Source: Burkholderia cepacia ATCC 25416
Lineage (GTDB): Bacteria > Pseudomonadota > Gammaproteobacteria > Burkholderiales > Burkholderiaceae
DNA length: 64,000 bases
NCBI RefSeq assembly: GCF_001411495.1
Contig: NZ_CP012981.1
Coordinates: 248,001 to 312,000, forward strand
Direction of reading: 5' to 3'
Each line of letters opens with the position of its first letter. Within the stretch, counting starts at the first letter, position 1. The notes below the pieces were generated by a model. The model was not told the origin of the DNA. It saw only the letters and a program-made list of their open reading frames with translations, and made no database searches. Below, piece after piece: positions 44,807-54,427 of this stretch. The position numbers and the translations under genes are program-made.

Positions 44807-46906
44807 ATGACGCACAATCATCCCGCCCCCCTGCTCGTCGAACTGCTGACCGAAGAGCTGCCGCCGAAGGCCCTCGCGCGCCTCGGCGACGCATTCGCCG
44901 AAGGCCTCGCGCAACGCCTCGCGGCACGCGACCTCGTCGACGGCGAACTCGTGTTCGAACGCTACGCCACGCCGCGCCGCCTCGCCGTCGTCGTGCAGAA
45001 CGTGCGCGCCGTCGCACCTGAAAAGCAGGTCCGCGAAAAGGTCCTGCCCGTGTCGGTCGCGCTCGACGCCGAGGGCAAGCCGACCGCCCCGCTCGCGAAG
45101 AAGCTCGCGGCGCTCGGCCACCCGAACCTGTCGATCGCCGATCTCGAGCGCGCGCAGGACGGCAAGGCCGAAGCGTTCTTCATCAACTATTCGGCAGCCG
45201 GCGCGACGCTCGCCGACGGCCTGCAGGCCGCGCTCGACGAAACGCTCGAGAAGCTGCCGATCCCGAAGGTGATGACCTACCAGCGCCCGGACGGCTCCGA
45301 CGTGAAGTTCGTGCGCCCGGTGCATCGCCTGACGGTGCTGCACGACGACCGCATCGTGCCCGTCACCGCATTCGGCGTCGACGCCGGCGACACGACGCTC
45401 GGCCACCGCTTCCTGTCCGACGGCCTCGTCGCGATCCAGCATGCGCGCGCGTACGCCGACACGCTGCGCGACAAGGGCCGCGTGATCGCGCACTTCGCCG
45501 ATCGCCGCGAAACGATCCGCACGCAGCTGAACGAACACGCGAACGGCGATACCGTCGTGATGCCCGAGTCGCTGCTCGACGAAGTGACGTCGCTGGTCGA
45601 ATGGCCGGTCGTTTACCCGTGCCGCTTCGAGGACGAATTCCTGCAGGTTCCGCAGGAATGCCTGATCCTCACGATGCAGACGAACCAGAAGTATTTCGCG
45701 CTGACCGACGTCGGCGGCAAGCTGCGCTCGCGCTTCCTGATCGTGTCGAACATCGAGACGAAGACGCCGGGCGAAATCATCGAAGGCAACGAGCGCGTCG
45801 TGCGCCCGCGCCTCGCCGATGCGAAGTTCTTCTTCGAGCAGGACAAGAAGAAGCCGCTCGCCGACCGCGTGCCGCAGCTCGCGAACGTCGTGTATCACAA
45901 CAAGCTCGGTTCGGCGCTCGCGCGCGTCGAGCGCCTCGAGGCGCTGGCCGGCGAGATCGCCCCCGCGATCGGCGCCGACGCCGCGCACGCGAAGCGCGCC
46001 GCGCGCCTCGCGAAGGCCGACCTGCTGACCGACATGGTCGGCGAGTTCCCGGAACTGCAGGGCACGATGGGCACGTACTACGCGCGCCACGACGGCGAAG
46101 CCGACGACGTCGCGCTCGCGTGCGCCGAGCACTACCAGCCGCGTTTCTCCGGCGACGCACTGCCGACCACGCCCGTGTCGACCGCCGTCGCGCTCGCCGA
46201 CAAGCTCGAGACGATCGTCGGCATCTGGGGGATCGGCCTCGCGCCGACCGGCGAGAAGGATCCGTTCGCGCTGCGCCGCCACGCACTCGGCGTGCTGCGC
46301 CTGCTGCTCGAGAAGCAGCTGCCGCTCGATCTCGTGTCGCTGCTGCGCACGGCCCATGCGCGCTTCGAAGGCGTGCCGGGCGTCGCCGAATCGACCGACG
46401 CGATCCTCGCGTTCTTCATGGATCGCCTGCGCGGCCTGCTGCGCGAGCGCGGCTATTCGGCCGGCGAAATCGATGCGGTGCTGAGCCTGAACCCGACGCG
46501 CGTCGACGATCTCGTCGCGCGCCTCGACGCGGTGCGCGAATTCACGCACCTCGCGGAAGCCGAAGCGCTCGCGGCCGCGAACAAGCGGATCTCGAACATC
46601 CTGAAGAAGTCGGACGGCGGCGCGAACGGTGCGGTGCAGCCGACGCTGCTCGTCGAGGCCGCCGAAAAGGCGCTGCACGAACAGCTCGCGGCCGTGACGC
46701 CGCACGTGCAGTCGCAGCTCGAGGCGCGTGCGTACACGGGCGCGCTGTCGGCGCTCGCCGCGCTGCGCGCACCGGTCGACACGTTCTTCAACGACGTGAT
46801 GGTCAACGCGGAAGATCCGGCACTGCGCGCGAACCGTCTCGCGCTGCTGTCCGCGCTGCACCAGCAGATGAACTGCGTCGCCGACATCTCGAAGCTCGCC
46901 GCATAA
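44807..46906 (+). CDS. glyS: Glycyl-tRNA synthetase beta subunit
   Basis: The 699-residue protein begins [20 protein letters not shown] and shows the GlyS conserved blocks [20 protein letters not shown] and [16 protein letters not shown], then the HD-like and anticodon-binding regions near its end ([16 protein letters not shown], written here as [16 protein letters not shown]). It recognises tRNA-Gly and holds the alpha subunit. The start chosen is the ATG 22 bases after glyQ; upstream residues in frame are shadow sequence. gmhB starts 10 bases after its stop. Confidence 0.97.
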   Translation: MTHNHPAPLLVELLTEELPPKALARLGDAFAEGLAQRLAARDLVDGELVFERYATPRRLAVVVQNVRAVAPEKQVREKVLPVSVALDAEGKPTAPLAKKLAALGHPNLSIADLERAQDGKAEAFFINYSAAGATLADGLQAALDETLEKLPIPKVMTYQRPDGSDVKFVRPVHRLTVLHDDRIVPVTAFGVDAGDTTLGHRFLSDGLVAIQHARAYADTLRDKGRVIAHFADRRETIRTQLNEHANGDTVVMPESLLDEVTSLVEWPVVYPCRFEDEFLQVPQECLILTMQTNQKYFALTDVGGKLRSRFLIVSNIETKTPGEIIEGNERVVRPRLADAKFFFEQDKKKPLADRVPQLANVVYHNKLGSALARVERLEALAGEIAPAIGADAAHAKRAARLAKADLLTDMVGEFPELQGTMGTYYARHDGEADDVALACAEHYQPRFSGDALPTTPVSTAVALADKLETIVGIWGIGLAPTGEKDPFALRRHALGVLRLLLEKQLPLDLVSLLRTAHARFEGVPGVAESTDAILAFFMDRLRGLLRERGYSAGEIDAVLSLNPTRVDDLVARLDAVREFTHLAEAEALAAANKRISNILKKSDGGANGAVQPTLLVEAAEKALHEQLAAVTPHVQSQLEARAYTGALSALAALRAPVDTFFNDVMVNAEDPALRANRLALLSALHQQMNCVADISKLAA

Positions 46907-46916
46907 GGGCCGCACG

Positions 46917-47480
46917 ATGCCGACCAGCCCCAACCGAAAGCTCGTCGTCCTCGACCGGGACGGCGTGATCAACGTCGATTCGGATGCGTTCATCAAGACG
47001 CCCGACGAATGGATCGCGCTGCCCGGCGCCCTCGAGGCGATTGCCCGGCTCAACCACGCGGGGTATCGCGTGGTCGTCGCGACCAACCAGTCCGGCATCG
47101 GTCGCGGGCTGTTCGACATGGCCGCGCTCAACGAGATGCACCTGAAGATGCATCGCGCGGCGGCCGCGGTCGGCGCGCGGATCGACGCGGTGTTCTTCTG
47201 CCCGCACACGGCCGAGGATCACTGCGACTGCCGCAAGCCGAAACCCGGGATGATGCAGATGATCGCCGAGCGCTTCGAGATCGATCCCGATCACACGCCG
47301 GTGGTCGGCGATTCGCTGCGCGACCTGCAGGCCGGCGTCGCGGTCGGCTTCCAGCCGTACCTCGTGCTCACCGGCAAGGGCAAGAAGACGCTCGCCGCCG
47401 GCAACCTGCCGCCCGGCACGAAGGTCCACGACGACCTGCGCGCGTTCGCGCTCGATTTCCTTTCACACGAACACGAGTGA
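46917..47480 (+). CDS. gmhB: D-glycero-beta-D-manno-heptose 1,7-bisphosphate 7-phosphatase
   Basis: The 187-residue HAD phosphatase has motif I VLDRDGVIN with the nucleophile Asp13 (LDRDG), motif II VVVATNQSGIGRG, and the zinc-binding loop CPHTAEDHCDCRKPKP (CxH...CxC) that distinguishes GmhB from other HAD proteins. It removes the 7-phosphate in ADP-heptose synthesis for the LPS inner core. The next gene plsC starts 42 bases later, and glyS ends 10 bases before, so the genes glyQS-gmhB-plsC are likely one transcription unit. Confidence 0.95.
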   Translation: MPTSPNRKLVVLDRDGVINVDSDAFIKTPDEWIALPGALEAIARLNHAGYRVVVATNQSGIGRGLFDMAALNEMHLKMHRAAAAVGARIDAVFFCPHTAEDHCDCRKPKPGMMQMIAERFEIDPDHTPVVGDSLRDLQAGVAVGFQPYLVLTGKGKKTLAAGNLPPGTKVHDDLRAFALDFLSHEHE

Positions 47481-47522
47481 TGCGGCCGCCGCCGCATCCT
47501 CCCTAACGCCAGACTTACGCCG

Positions 47523-48287
47523 ATGCGCTTCGTCCGCTCCCTGCTGCTGCTGATCTACTTCGTCGTGTACACGGTGCCGTACGCCACCGCGTGCTTCATC
47601 GCCTTTCCGTTCATGCGCGCCGACGCGCGCTACTGGATGGCGGCCGGCTGGTGCAAGTCCACGCTGTGGGTCGTGCGCTGGCTGAACGGCATCCGCTACC
47701 GGATCGAAGGCTACGAGAACCTGCCCGACGGCCCGGCCGTGCTGCTGTCGAAGCACCAGTCCGCATGGGAAACGCTCGCGTTTCCCGCGCTGATGCCGAA
47801 ACCGCTCTGCTACGTGTTCAAGCGCGAGCTGCTGTACGTGCCGTTCTTCGGCTGGGCGCTCGGGCTGCTGCACATGGTCAACATCAACCGCAAGGAAGGC
47901 AAGAACGCGTTCACGTCGGTGATCCGCCAGGGCAAGAAGCGCCTGTCGGAAGGCGCATGGATGATCATGTTCCCGGAAGGCACGCGCACGCCGGTCGGCA
48001 AGCAGGGCAAGTACAAGACGGGTGGCGCGCGCTTCGCGATCGAAACCGGCGCACCCGTCGTACCGATCGCGCACAATGCAGGCCGGGTGTGGCCGCGCAA
48101 CTCGTTCACGAAATTCCCGGGCGTCGTCACCGTGTCGATCGGCAAGCCGATTCCCAGCGAGGGGCTAACGCCCGATGCATTGAACTCGCAGGTCGAAGCA
48201 TGGATCGAAGCGGAAATGCGCCGGATCGATCCGGATTCGTATCGCCAGGCGGGCAACGCCGGCACGCGCGATGCCGCGCGTGTCTGA
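47523..48287 (+). CDS. plsC: 1-acyl-sn-glycerol-3-phosphate acyltransferase
   Basis: The 254-residue protein has one N-terminal membrane segment, the catalytic HX4D-like motif in the form KHQSAWET (His-x4-Glu), the block FEGTRTP-like MFPEGTRTP and the later IETGAPVVPIAHNAG. It acylates lysophosphatidic acid to phosphatidic acid on the cytoplasmic face of the inner membrane. Glutamate in place of the usual aspartate is known from several proteobacterial PlsC proteins and is unlikely to be inactivating. It overlaps no neighbour and follows gmhB closely. Confidence 0.94.
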   Translation: MRFVRSLLLLIYFVVYTVPYATACFIAFPFMRADARYWMAAGWCKSTLWVVRWLNGIRYRIEGYENLPDGPAVLLSKHQSAWETLAFPALMPKPLCYVFKRELLYVPFFGWALGLLHMVNINRKEGKNAFTSVIRQGKKRLSEGAWMIMFPEGTRTPVGKQGKYKTGGARFAIETGAPVVPIAHNAGRVWPRNSFTKFPGVVTVSIGKPIPSEGLTPDALNSQVEAWIEAEMRRIDPDSYRQAGNAGTRDAARV

Positions 48288-48333
48288 CGCCCCCGGGTGG
48301 CAGCCGTTGCGTACGACAAAAAGAAGCGAACTG

Positions 48334-49221
48334 ATGAAACAGCGTCCGCGGCCACGGCCTGCCGTCGTGGCCCTCGATCATCGCCAGATGGATCTGCCGC
48401 TCTTCGACGGGCCGGCCGCCGCGCCGTCGGCGCCCGCTGCCCCGCCCGCGCCGACCGAAGCGGCCCCCGCTGCGCCCCTCGATCCGGGCCCCGCGCCCGA
48501 CCGCTCGCGCGTGCGGACGTTCGCACTCGACAGCCGCGTGCTCGAATACCGCCTGAAGCGCTCGGCGCGCCGGACGATCGGCTTCACGATCGACGGCAGC
48601 GGGCTGTCGATCACCGCGCCGCGCTGGGTCACGCTCGCCGACATCGAAGCCGCGATCGCCGAGAAACAACGCTGGATCTTCGCGAAGCTCGCCGAGTGGA
48701 AGACGCGCACCGAGCAGCGCGCGCTGCCGCAGATCGACTGGCGCGACGGCGCGCAGCTGCCCTATCTCGGCAAGACGGTGACGATCGCGCTCGGCGCGGG
48801 CGCCGTCGCATTCGACGCCGATGCATTGCGGCTCTCGCTGCCGCTGCCCGTGCAGGCCGACATGCAGCAGATCAAGGATCGCGTGCAGGGCTGGCTGCAG
48901 GGCGAAGCCCGGCGAATCTTCGGTGAACGCCTCGCGGTGTACGCGGAGAAGCTCGGCGTCACGTATTCGATGTATGCGCTGTCGTCGGCCGCGACGCGCT
49001 GGGGCAGTTGCTCGAGCGACGGCAAGATCCGCCTGAACTGGCGGCTGATCCATTTCCCGATGTCGATCATCGACTACGTCGTCGCGCACGAGCTGTCGCA
49101 CCTGCGCGAAATGAACCACAGCCCGGCCTTCTGGCAGACCGTCGAGTCGATCTTCCCCGAGTTCCGCGAAGCGCGCCACACGCTCAAGCATCACCCGCCC
49201 GAGCTGCTGCCGTCGCTTTGA
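48334..49221 (+). CDS. YgjP/WUSS-type zinc metallopeptidase
   Basis: The 295-residue protein has a Pro/Ala-rich lead of about 65 residues, then the DUF45/M48-like domain with the active site DYVVAHELSHLREMNHSPAFW: HExxH-type HELSH with a third ligand His in MNHSPAFW. A preceding segment SSAATRWGSCSSDGKIRLNW is the family hallmark. Family proteins (YgjP-like) are intracellular zinc peptidases whose substrates are mostly unknown. The start ATG with GAAGCGAACTG upstream gives MKQRPRPR; an ATG 21 codons earlier overlaps plsC. It follows plsC by about 45 bases. Confidence 0.9.
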   Translation: MKQRPRPRPAVVALDHRQMDLPLFDGPAAAPSAPAAPPAPTEAAPAAPLDPGPAPDRSRVRTFALDSRVLEYRLKRSARRTIGFTIDGSGLSITAPRWVTLADIEAAIAEKQRWIFAKLAEWKTRTEQRALPQIDWRDGAQLPYLGKTVTIALGAGAVAFDADALRLSLPLPVQADMQQIKDRVQGWLQGEARRIFGERLAVYAEKLGVTYSMYALSSAATRWGSCSSDGKIRLNWRLIHFPMSIIDYVVAHELSHLREMNHSPAFWQTVESIFPEFREARHTLKHHPPELLPSL

Positions 49222-49244
49222 CGCGCACGGCTTCGCCGCCCACG

Positions 49245-49283
49245 AAAAAGGGCGATGCGGGTCACTCCGCATCGCCCTTTTTT
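49245..49283. terminator. Bidirectional terminator between metallopeptidase and gloA
   Basis: A 14- to 15-bp stem (AAGGGCGATGCGG/CCGCATCGCCCTT) with loop GTCACT has A-run on the left and T-run on the right, so it can stop transcription from both convergent genes. Confidence 0.85.
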
Positions 49284-49326
49284 GCCGCCGCGCACATCGC
49301 ACGCCACGGCCCGGTTCATCCGGCGC

Positions 49327-49716
49327 TCAGTGCGCCTTTTTCTGAATGAACTCGATCTTGTAGCCGTCCGGATCCTCGACGAACGCGATCACGGTCGTGC
49401 CGTGCTTCATCGGGCCCGCTTCGCGCGTGACCTTGCCGCCTTGCGCCTTGATCCTGTCGCAGGCCGCGTACGCGTCGTCGACTTCCAGCGCCAGATGGCC
49501 GAAACCCGTGCCGAGGTCGTAGGACGGGGTATCCCAGTTATGGGTCAGTTCGATCACCGTGTTGTTGCTTTCATCGCCGTAGCCGACGAATGCGAGCGTG
49601 AACTTGCCTTCCGGATAGTCGTCGCGGCGCAGCACCTTCATGCCGAGCAATTCGGTGTAGAACTTGATCGAGCGGTCGAGATCGCCGACTCGCAGCATCG
49701 TATGCAGAAATCGCAT
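49327..49716 (-). CDS. gloA: Lactoylglutathione lyase (glyoxalase I)
   Basis: The 129-residue vicinal-oxygen-chelate protein starts [20 protein letters not shown] and has the four expected metal ligands: His5 in FLHTML, Glu in TVIELTHNW, His in GFGHLALEV and Glu in YKIEFIQ. It isomerises the methylglyoxal-glutathione hemithioacetal to S-lactoylglutathione in the cytoplasm. GGAG lies 6 bases upstream of the ATG. The length suits the Ni-dependent bacterial class. It converges on the metallopeptidase gene across a shared terminator. Confidence 0.96.
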   Translation of the reverse strand: MRFLHTMLRVGDLDRSIKFYTELLGMKVLRRDDYPEGKFTLAFVGYGDESNNTVIELTHNWDTPSYDLGTGFGHLALEVDDAYAACDRIKAQGGKVTREAGPMKHGTTVIAFVEDPDGYKIEFIQKKAH

Positions 49717-50078
49717 GTGTTGTACTCCTGTGGGGACTTTCCAGAACCGGGAACTCTACCAGAGTCGGGTGAACTTCGCCGGGGGCGCCTAGCCGGGGGC
49801 GCCCAGCTCGGGGCGCCTGGCCGGGGACGCCCGGCGGGTAACGCCTGCCGGCGCAAGGGCAACGCGGAAAACAGCACGCCCCTGCTCGCCCGACTACCGA
49901 GCGGATCGGGTAACATCCTTCCACCTCGCACCAAAAGCGGGCATGCGACCCACCGCCCGAACGCGACCACCCACTCCCCCTACCGCCACACTGCCGTGCG
50001 ACACCGCCGATTCGAGCGCGCCGGATGCGCCCCCCTCCCGATCTCGCAGCCGCCGCACCGAACCGGCGAGGTTCGCCC
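49717..50078. other. Divergent intergenic region with imperfect G+C-rich repeats
   Basis: About 360 bases between gloA and the DMT permease gene, no supported gene. A block at 49779-49845 contains four imperfect copies of a unit near CCGGGGGCGCCTAG; these could form strong hairpins. The rest shows no clear promoter pair. Confidence 0.45.
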
Positions 50079-51011
50079 ATGAGTGCACTCGCTGCCCCCG
50101 TGCGCCGCGCGCTCGACATGCGCGCCGTCGGCCTGATGCTGCTGCTGTGCGCGATCTGGGGCTTCCAGCAGGTCGCGATCAAGAGCACGAACGCCGCGAT
50201 CGCGCCGATGTTCCAGGCCGGGCTGCGCTCGGTGATCGCGGCGGCGCTGCTGTGGGGCTGGGCCCGCTCGCGCGGTACGCCGCTGTTTCAGGCGGACGGC
50301 ACGTTCGGCGCGGGCCTCGCGGCCGGCGCGCTGTTCGCCGGCGAATTCATCTGCGTGTTCTTCGGGCTGACGCTGACGAGCGCATCGCACATGGCGATCT
50401 TCCTGTACACGGCGCCGTGCTTCACCGCGCTCGGCCTGCACCTGTTCGCACCCGGCGAACGGCTGCAGCGCACGCAGTGGGCCGGCGTCGGCCTGGCATT
50501 CGCCGGTATCGCGCTCGCGTTCGCGGACGGCTTCCTGAAGCCGCGCGCGCCCGGCGCATCCGTGCTGGCCGGGCTCGCCGGCGACGCGCTCGGGATCCTC
50601 GGCGGCGCGATGTGGGCCGCGACGACCGTCGTCGTGCGCTCGACGGCGCTCGCACGGGCGAGCGCGAGCAAGACGCTGTTCTACCAGCTCGCGGTATCGG
50701 CGGTCGTGCTGGTCGCGCTGGCCGCACTGTTCGGCCAGATGTCGTTCGCGCACGTCACGCCGGTCGCGGTCGCGAGCCTCGCGTACCAGTCGGTGATCGT
50801 CGCGTTCGTCAGCTACCTGTCGTGGTTCTGGCTGCTGACGCGCTACAGCGCGTCACGACTGTCCGTCTTCACGTTCCTGTCGCCGCTGTTCGGCGTTGCG
50901 TTCGGCGTGCTGCTGCTCGGCGAATCGGTCGGCTGGCGCTTCATGTCGGCGGCCGCGCTCGTGCTGACGGGCATCGCGCTCGTCAACGCGCCGCCGCGCA
51001 AGCGCGCGTAA
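50079..51011 (+). CDS. EamA-family DMT permease
   Basis: The 310-residue protein has ten membrane segments in two similar halves, as in EamA/RhaT drug-metabolite transporters. Conserved features include LMLLLCAIWGFQQVAIKST in the first segment and YSASRLSVFTFLSPLFGVAFGVLLLGE in the second EamA repeat. The family exports amino acids or metabolites; no substrate can be named. The ATG start follows GGCGAGGTTCGCCC; an open frame upstream lacks family residues. It is a single gene, convergent with rsmA. Confidence 0.9.
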   Translation: MSALAAPVRRALDMRAVGLMLLLCAIWGFQQVAIKSTNAAIAPMFQAGLRSVIAAALLWGWARSRGTPLFQADGTFGAGLAAGALFAGEFICVFFGLTLTSASHMAIFLYTAPCFTALGLHLFAPGERLQRTQWAGVGLAFAGIALAFADGFLKPRAPGASVLAGLAGDALGILGGAMWAATTVVVRSTALARASASKTLFYQLAVSAVVLVALAALFGQMSFAHVTPVAVASLAYQSVIVAFVSYLSWFWLLTRYSASRLSVFTFLSPLFGVAFGVLLLGESVGWRFMSAAALVLTGIALVNAPPRKRA

Positions 51012-51054
51012 CGACACCCGGTCGCGGCCCGGCATCGACGAATACGGCGCGGGG

Positions 51055-51087
51055 AAAAATGAAAAAGGCTGCCCGCCAGGGCAGCCT
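51055..51087 (-). terminator. Rho-independent terminator of the lptD-surA-pdxA-rsmA operon
   Basis: The stem AGGCTGCCC/GGGCAGCCT with a 4-base loop is followed on the minus strand by TTTTTCATTTTT. It lies 50 bases past the rsmA stop and ends the four-gene operon. Confidence 0.8.
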
Positions 51088-51136
51088 CGTGAACCTCGAG
51101 CCGGCGTGCGACGCGCGCATGACGCACGCGCTGCCG

Positions 51137-51967
51137 TTACTCCGCGGCCTTGCGCACCTTCGCCAGCGCCTGCGCCACGCCGACGTACTCGGCCACGCTC
51201 ACATCCTCCGCACGGCGCGCGAGATCGAAGCCGAGCGCATCGAAATCGATCGTCTCGCGATAGTCGCCGAGCGTATTGCGCAGCATCTTGCGGCGCTGCG
51301 AGAACGCCGCGGTGACGATTTCGCCGAGCAGCCCGGGATCGACATCCGGCAGTTCGTGCGGCTCGTACGGAATCATCCGGACGATCGCCGAATCGACCTT
51401 CGGCGGCGGCTGGAACGATTCCGGCGGCACGTCGAGCATCTTTTCCATCACGTAGCGGTACTGCAGCATCACCGACAGACGCGAAAACGCCTTCGTGCCC
51501 GGCTCCGCGACCATCCGTTCGACGACTTCGTTCTGCAGCATGAAGTGCTGGTCGATGACCGCGTCGGCGAACGTCATCAGGTGAAACAGCAGCGGGCTGG
51601 AAATGTTGTAAGGCAGGTTGCCGACGATCCGCAACGACGGCTTGTCGCCGGGTGCCGCGAGCGAGCGGAAGTCGAACGCGAGCGCGTCGCCTGCATGCAG
51701 TTCGAGCAGCGCGCCGAAGCGTTGCTGCAGGCGCCCGATCAGGTCGCGGTCGAGCTCGACCGCATGCAGCGGCGACTCGGGCGTCGCGAGGCGCGCGATC
51801 AGCGGCTCGGTCAGCGCGCCGAGCCCGGGGCCGATCTCGACCATGCGCTGGCCGCGCGCGGGACCGATCGTCGCGACGATCGAGTCGATCACGCCGTGAT
51901 CGACGAGGAAGTTCTGCCCGAAGCGCTTGCGCGCGAAATGGCCTTGGTGCTGTCTGCTGTTCGACAT
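51137..51967 (-). CDS. rsmA: 16S rRNA (adenine1518-N6/adenine1519-N6)-dimethyltransferase
   Basis: The 276-residue methyltransferase (also KsgA) shows [10 protein letters not shown], the SAM site [14 protein letters not shown], and the target-adenine motif [12 protein letters not shown]. It dimethylates two adjacent adenines in helix 45 of 16S rRNA, a late ribosome assembly step. It is the last gene of lptD-surA-pdxA-rsmA and follows pdxA by 49 bases. The start ATG gives [19 protein letters not shown] strong terminator follows. Confidence 0.97.
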   Translation of the reverse strand: MSNSRQHQGHFARKRFGQNFLVDHGVIDSIVATIGPARGQRMVEIGPGLGALTEPLIARLATPESPLHAVELDRDLIGRLQQRFGALLELHAGDALAFDFRSLAAPGDKPSLRIVGNLPYNISSPLLFHLMTFADAVIDQHFMLQNEVVERMVAEPGTKAFSRLSVMLQYRYVMEKMLDVPPESFQPPPKVDSAIVRMIPYEPHELPDVDPGLLGEIVTAAFSQRRKMLRNTLGDYRETIDFDALGFDLARRAEDVSVAEYVGVAQALAKVRKAAE

Positions 51968-52016
51968 CGACTGAGTAAAACGAAAAATACGACGAATGAG
52001 GTAAAGCCGGGCCGCG

Positions 52017-53006
52017 TCAGGCGGTGCGGCGATGGCGCGCCATCGTGACGGCCGTGTCGAGCGCGGCGATCATGCTGCCCGGATCCGCGCGGCCCGTGCC
52101 GGCCAGATCGAGTGCCGTGCCGTGATCGACCGACGTACGGATGATCGGCAGCCCGAGCGTCACGTTGATGCCCTCGCCGAACGTCGCGTACTTCAGCACG
52201 GGCAGGCCCTGGTCATGGAACATCGCGAGCACGCAATCGGCATCGGCGAGGTGACGCGGCTGGAACAGCGTGTCGGCCGGATACGGGCCGCGCGCGTCGA
52301 TGCCCTGCGCGTTCGCGCGGGCCAGTGCCGGCGAGATCACGTCGATCTCCTCGCGGCCGAGATAACCGTTCTCGCCCGCGTGCGGGTTCAGGCCCGTCAC
52401 GAGAATGCGCGGCGCGGCCAGACCGAAGTCGCGCCGCAGGTCGCGATCGATGATCGCGAGCGTCTCGACGAGCCCGTCGACCGTCAGTGCGGCCGACACG
52501 TCCTTCAGCGGCAGGTGCGTGGTCGCGAGCGCCACGCGCAGCGGCCGGTGGCCGGTACCGGCCAGCATCATCACGACACGCGGCGTATGCGTGCGCTCCG
52601 CCAGGTATTCGGTATGGCCGGTGAACGGCACGCCCGCATCGTTGATCGTGCTCTTCTGCAACGGCGCGGTGACGATCGCGTCGTACCGGCCCGCCAGCGC
52701 GCCGTCGATTGCCGCGTCGAGCAGCCCGAGCACGTAAGGGCCGTTCGCCGCGTCCAGCCTGCCCGCCTGCGCGGGCACGGCGAGCGCGTGATGCGCGACC
52801 GACACCGGCCCCCTGCCGGCCAGCGTGGCCCGGTCGGCGCCGACGGCCGCCGCACGCGCGTCGAGCAGCGCTGCATCGCCGAGCACGGTGAAATGCGCGT
52901 CGGGCCAGCGCTGCGCGGCATCACGCAGCGCCTGAACGGTCAGTTCCGGGCCGACCCCCGCGGGTTCGCCGGTCGTGATCGCGATCTGCAGCGCGGGCGT
53001 GGTCAT
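52017..53006 (-). CDS. pdxA: 4-hydroxythreonine-4-phosphate dehydrogenase
   Basis: The 329-residue PdxA-family enzyme contains [14 protein letters not shown] at its N-terminus, the metal-binding site region [12 protein letters not shown] and [15 protein letters not shown], as well as [14 protein letters not shown]. It oxidises 4-phosphohydroxy-L-threonine in pyridoxal phosphate synthesis. The gene lies between surA (11 bases upstream) and rsmA in the conserved envelope/ribosome operon. The start ATG is the only one that keeps the conserved beginning. Confidence 0.97.
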   Translation of the reverse strand: MTTPALQIAITTGEPAGVGPELTVQALRDAAQRWPDAHFTVLGDAALLDARAAAVGADRATLAGRGPVSVAHHALAVPAQAGRLDAANGPYVLGLLDAAIDGALAGRYDAIVTAPLQKSTINDAGVPFTGHTEYLAERTHTPRVVMMLAGTGHRPLRVALATTHLPLKDVSAALTVDGLVETLAIIDRDLRRDFGLAAPRILVTGLNPHAGENGYLGREEIDVISPALARANAQGIDARGPYPADTLFQPRHLADADCVLAMFHDQGLPVLKYATFGEGINVTLGLPIIRTSVDHGTALDLAGTGRADPGSMIAALDTAVTMARHRRTA

Positions 53007-53017
53007 CGGAAGCTCGC

Positions 53018-54382
53018 TCAGTTCGCCGGGCCGACGCCGCCGATCTTGTACTGCACGTACGACGAATCGCGCAGCTCGCGCAGCCAGTCGGCATACGCCT
53101 GCTCGGCCTTGCGCTGGCCGATCGCCTGACGCGCGATATCCATCTGCTGCTGCACCGAACCTTCCGCTTCGCGGCGGCCCAGCACCTGGATCAGGTGATA
53201 GCCGTACTCGGTACGGATCGGCTGGCTGATCTGGCCGTCCTGCAGGTTGTTCATCGCGCGCTCGAATTCCGGCACGGTCTCGCCCGGGCTGATCCAGCCG
53301 AGATCGCCGCCCTGCGACGCCGAACCGTCCTGCGAATACGTGCGCGCGAACTTCGCGAAATCGCCGCCGGCCTCGACCTGGTTGCGGATGTCGGCCAGTT
53401 GCTGGCGCGCCTGGCCTTCGGACTTGCCTTCGCCCACGCGCAACAGGATGTGGCGCACGTGCGTCTGGACGATCTTCGGTGCGGCGGCCGACGCGCCCTG
53501 GCTCTGGCGACGATCGACGAGACGCACGATCTCGAAGCCGTCCGGCACGCGGATCAGCGTCGGGTTGACCTGGCCCGGGCGCAGCTTCGATGCGGCGTCG
53601 ACGACGTCGGCCGGCAGCGCGCTCGGCGACTTGAAGCCGAGGTCACCGCCCTTCTTCGCGTCGTTCGCTTCCGAATTGTTCTTCGCGAGCTTCTCGAAAT
53701 CGGCACCCGACTTCGCCTGCTGCAGCAACGCGTCAGCCTTCTTCTGCGCGGCTTCGATGTCGGCCTGCGGCGCGTTGGTCGGCGCCTTGATGAAGATGTG
53801 CTGGAAGCGCAGGTCCTGCTGCTGCGACGCGTTCGGCCCGCGCTGGCTCGCGATGTAGTTCGCGACCTCGGCGTCCGACACGGTGATCTTGCCGTCGACC
53901 TCGCGCTCGCGCAGCTTCGACAGCATCAGTTCGGTGCGCGCATCGCTCGTGAAGATGCTCCAGGGCACGCCTTGCGCCTCGAGACGCGCACGGTACTGGT
54001 CGAGCGTCATGCCGTTCGCCTGCGCGAGGCGCTGCAGCGTGGACTGTACCGTCGCGTCGTCGATGCGGATCCCGTCGTCCTTGGCCTTCTGCACCTGGAT
54101 ACGCTCGAGCACCATCTGGTTCAGCACCTGCGCGCGCAACTGGTCGGTCGGCGGCACGGGGGCGTTCTGCTGCTGCAGCCGGCGCGCGATCAGGCCGGCA
54201 CGCTGGTCGAGTTCGCGGCCGGTGATCACGTCGTTGTTGACGACCGCGACGACTTCGTCGGCGAGCTGCGCACCTTGCGAACCGAGCGCCTGCGCCGCGG
54301 CCGGCGCAGAGGCGAGCAGCGCGGCCGCCGCAGCGAGGCTGGACACGACTGCCGCGAAACGAAGGGTTTTCTTCATTGCCAC
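53018..54382 (-). CDS. surA: Periplasmic chaperone and peptidyl-prolyl isomerase SurA
   Basis: The 454-residue protein has a signal peptide (cleavage near APAAAQA, about residue 31) and the N-terminal chaperone region with [15 protein letters not shown]. It has two parvulin domains: about 190-290 ([25 protein letters not shown]) and about 300-400 ([29 protein letters not shown]), and a C-terminal strand. SurA escorts outer membrane proteins, including LptD encoded just upstream. Two starts are possible: GTG (used here, GGAG five bases before) and ATG two codons inside. The stop precedes pdxA by 11 bases. Confidence 0.96.
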   Translation of the reverse strand: MAMKKTLRFAAVVSSLAAAAALLASAPAAAQALGSQGAQLADEVVAVVNNDVITGRELDQRAGLIARRLQQQNAPVPPTDQLRAQVLNQMVLERIQVQKAKDDGIRIDDATVQSTLQRLAQANGMTLDQYRARLEAQGVPWSIFTSDARTELMLSKLREREVDGKITVSDAEVANYIASQRGPNASQQQDLRFQHIFIKAPTNAPQADIEAAQKKADALLQQAKSGADFEKLAKNNSEANDAKKGGDLGFKSPSALPADVVDAASKLRPGQVNPTLIRVPDGFEIVRLVDRRQSQGASAAAPKIVQTHVRHILLRVGEGKSEGQARQQLADIRNQVEAGGDFAKFARTYSQDGSASQGGDLGWISPGETVPEFERAMNNLQDGQISQPIRTEYGYHLIQVLGRREAEGSVQQQMDIARQAIGQRKAEQAYADWLRELRDSSYVQYKIGGVGPAN

Positions 54383-54427
54383 TGGAACTCCATTGAAATC
54401 GTGCTGACCGGTGCAGACAAGCCGGCG

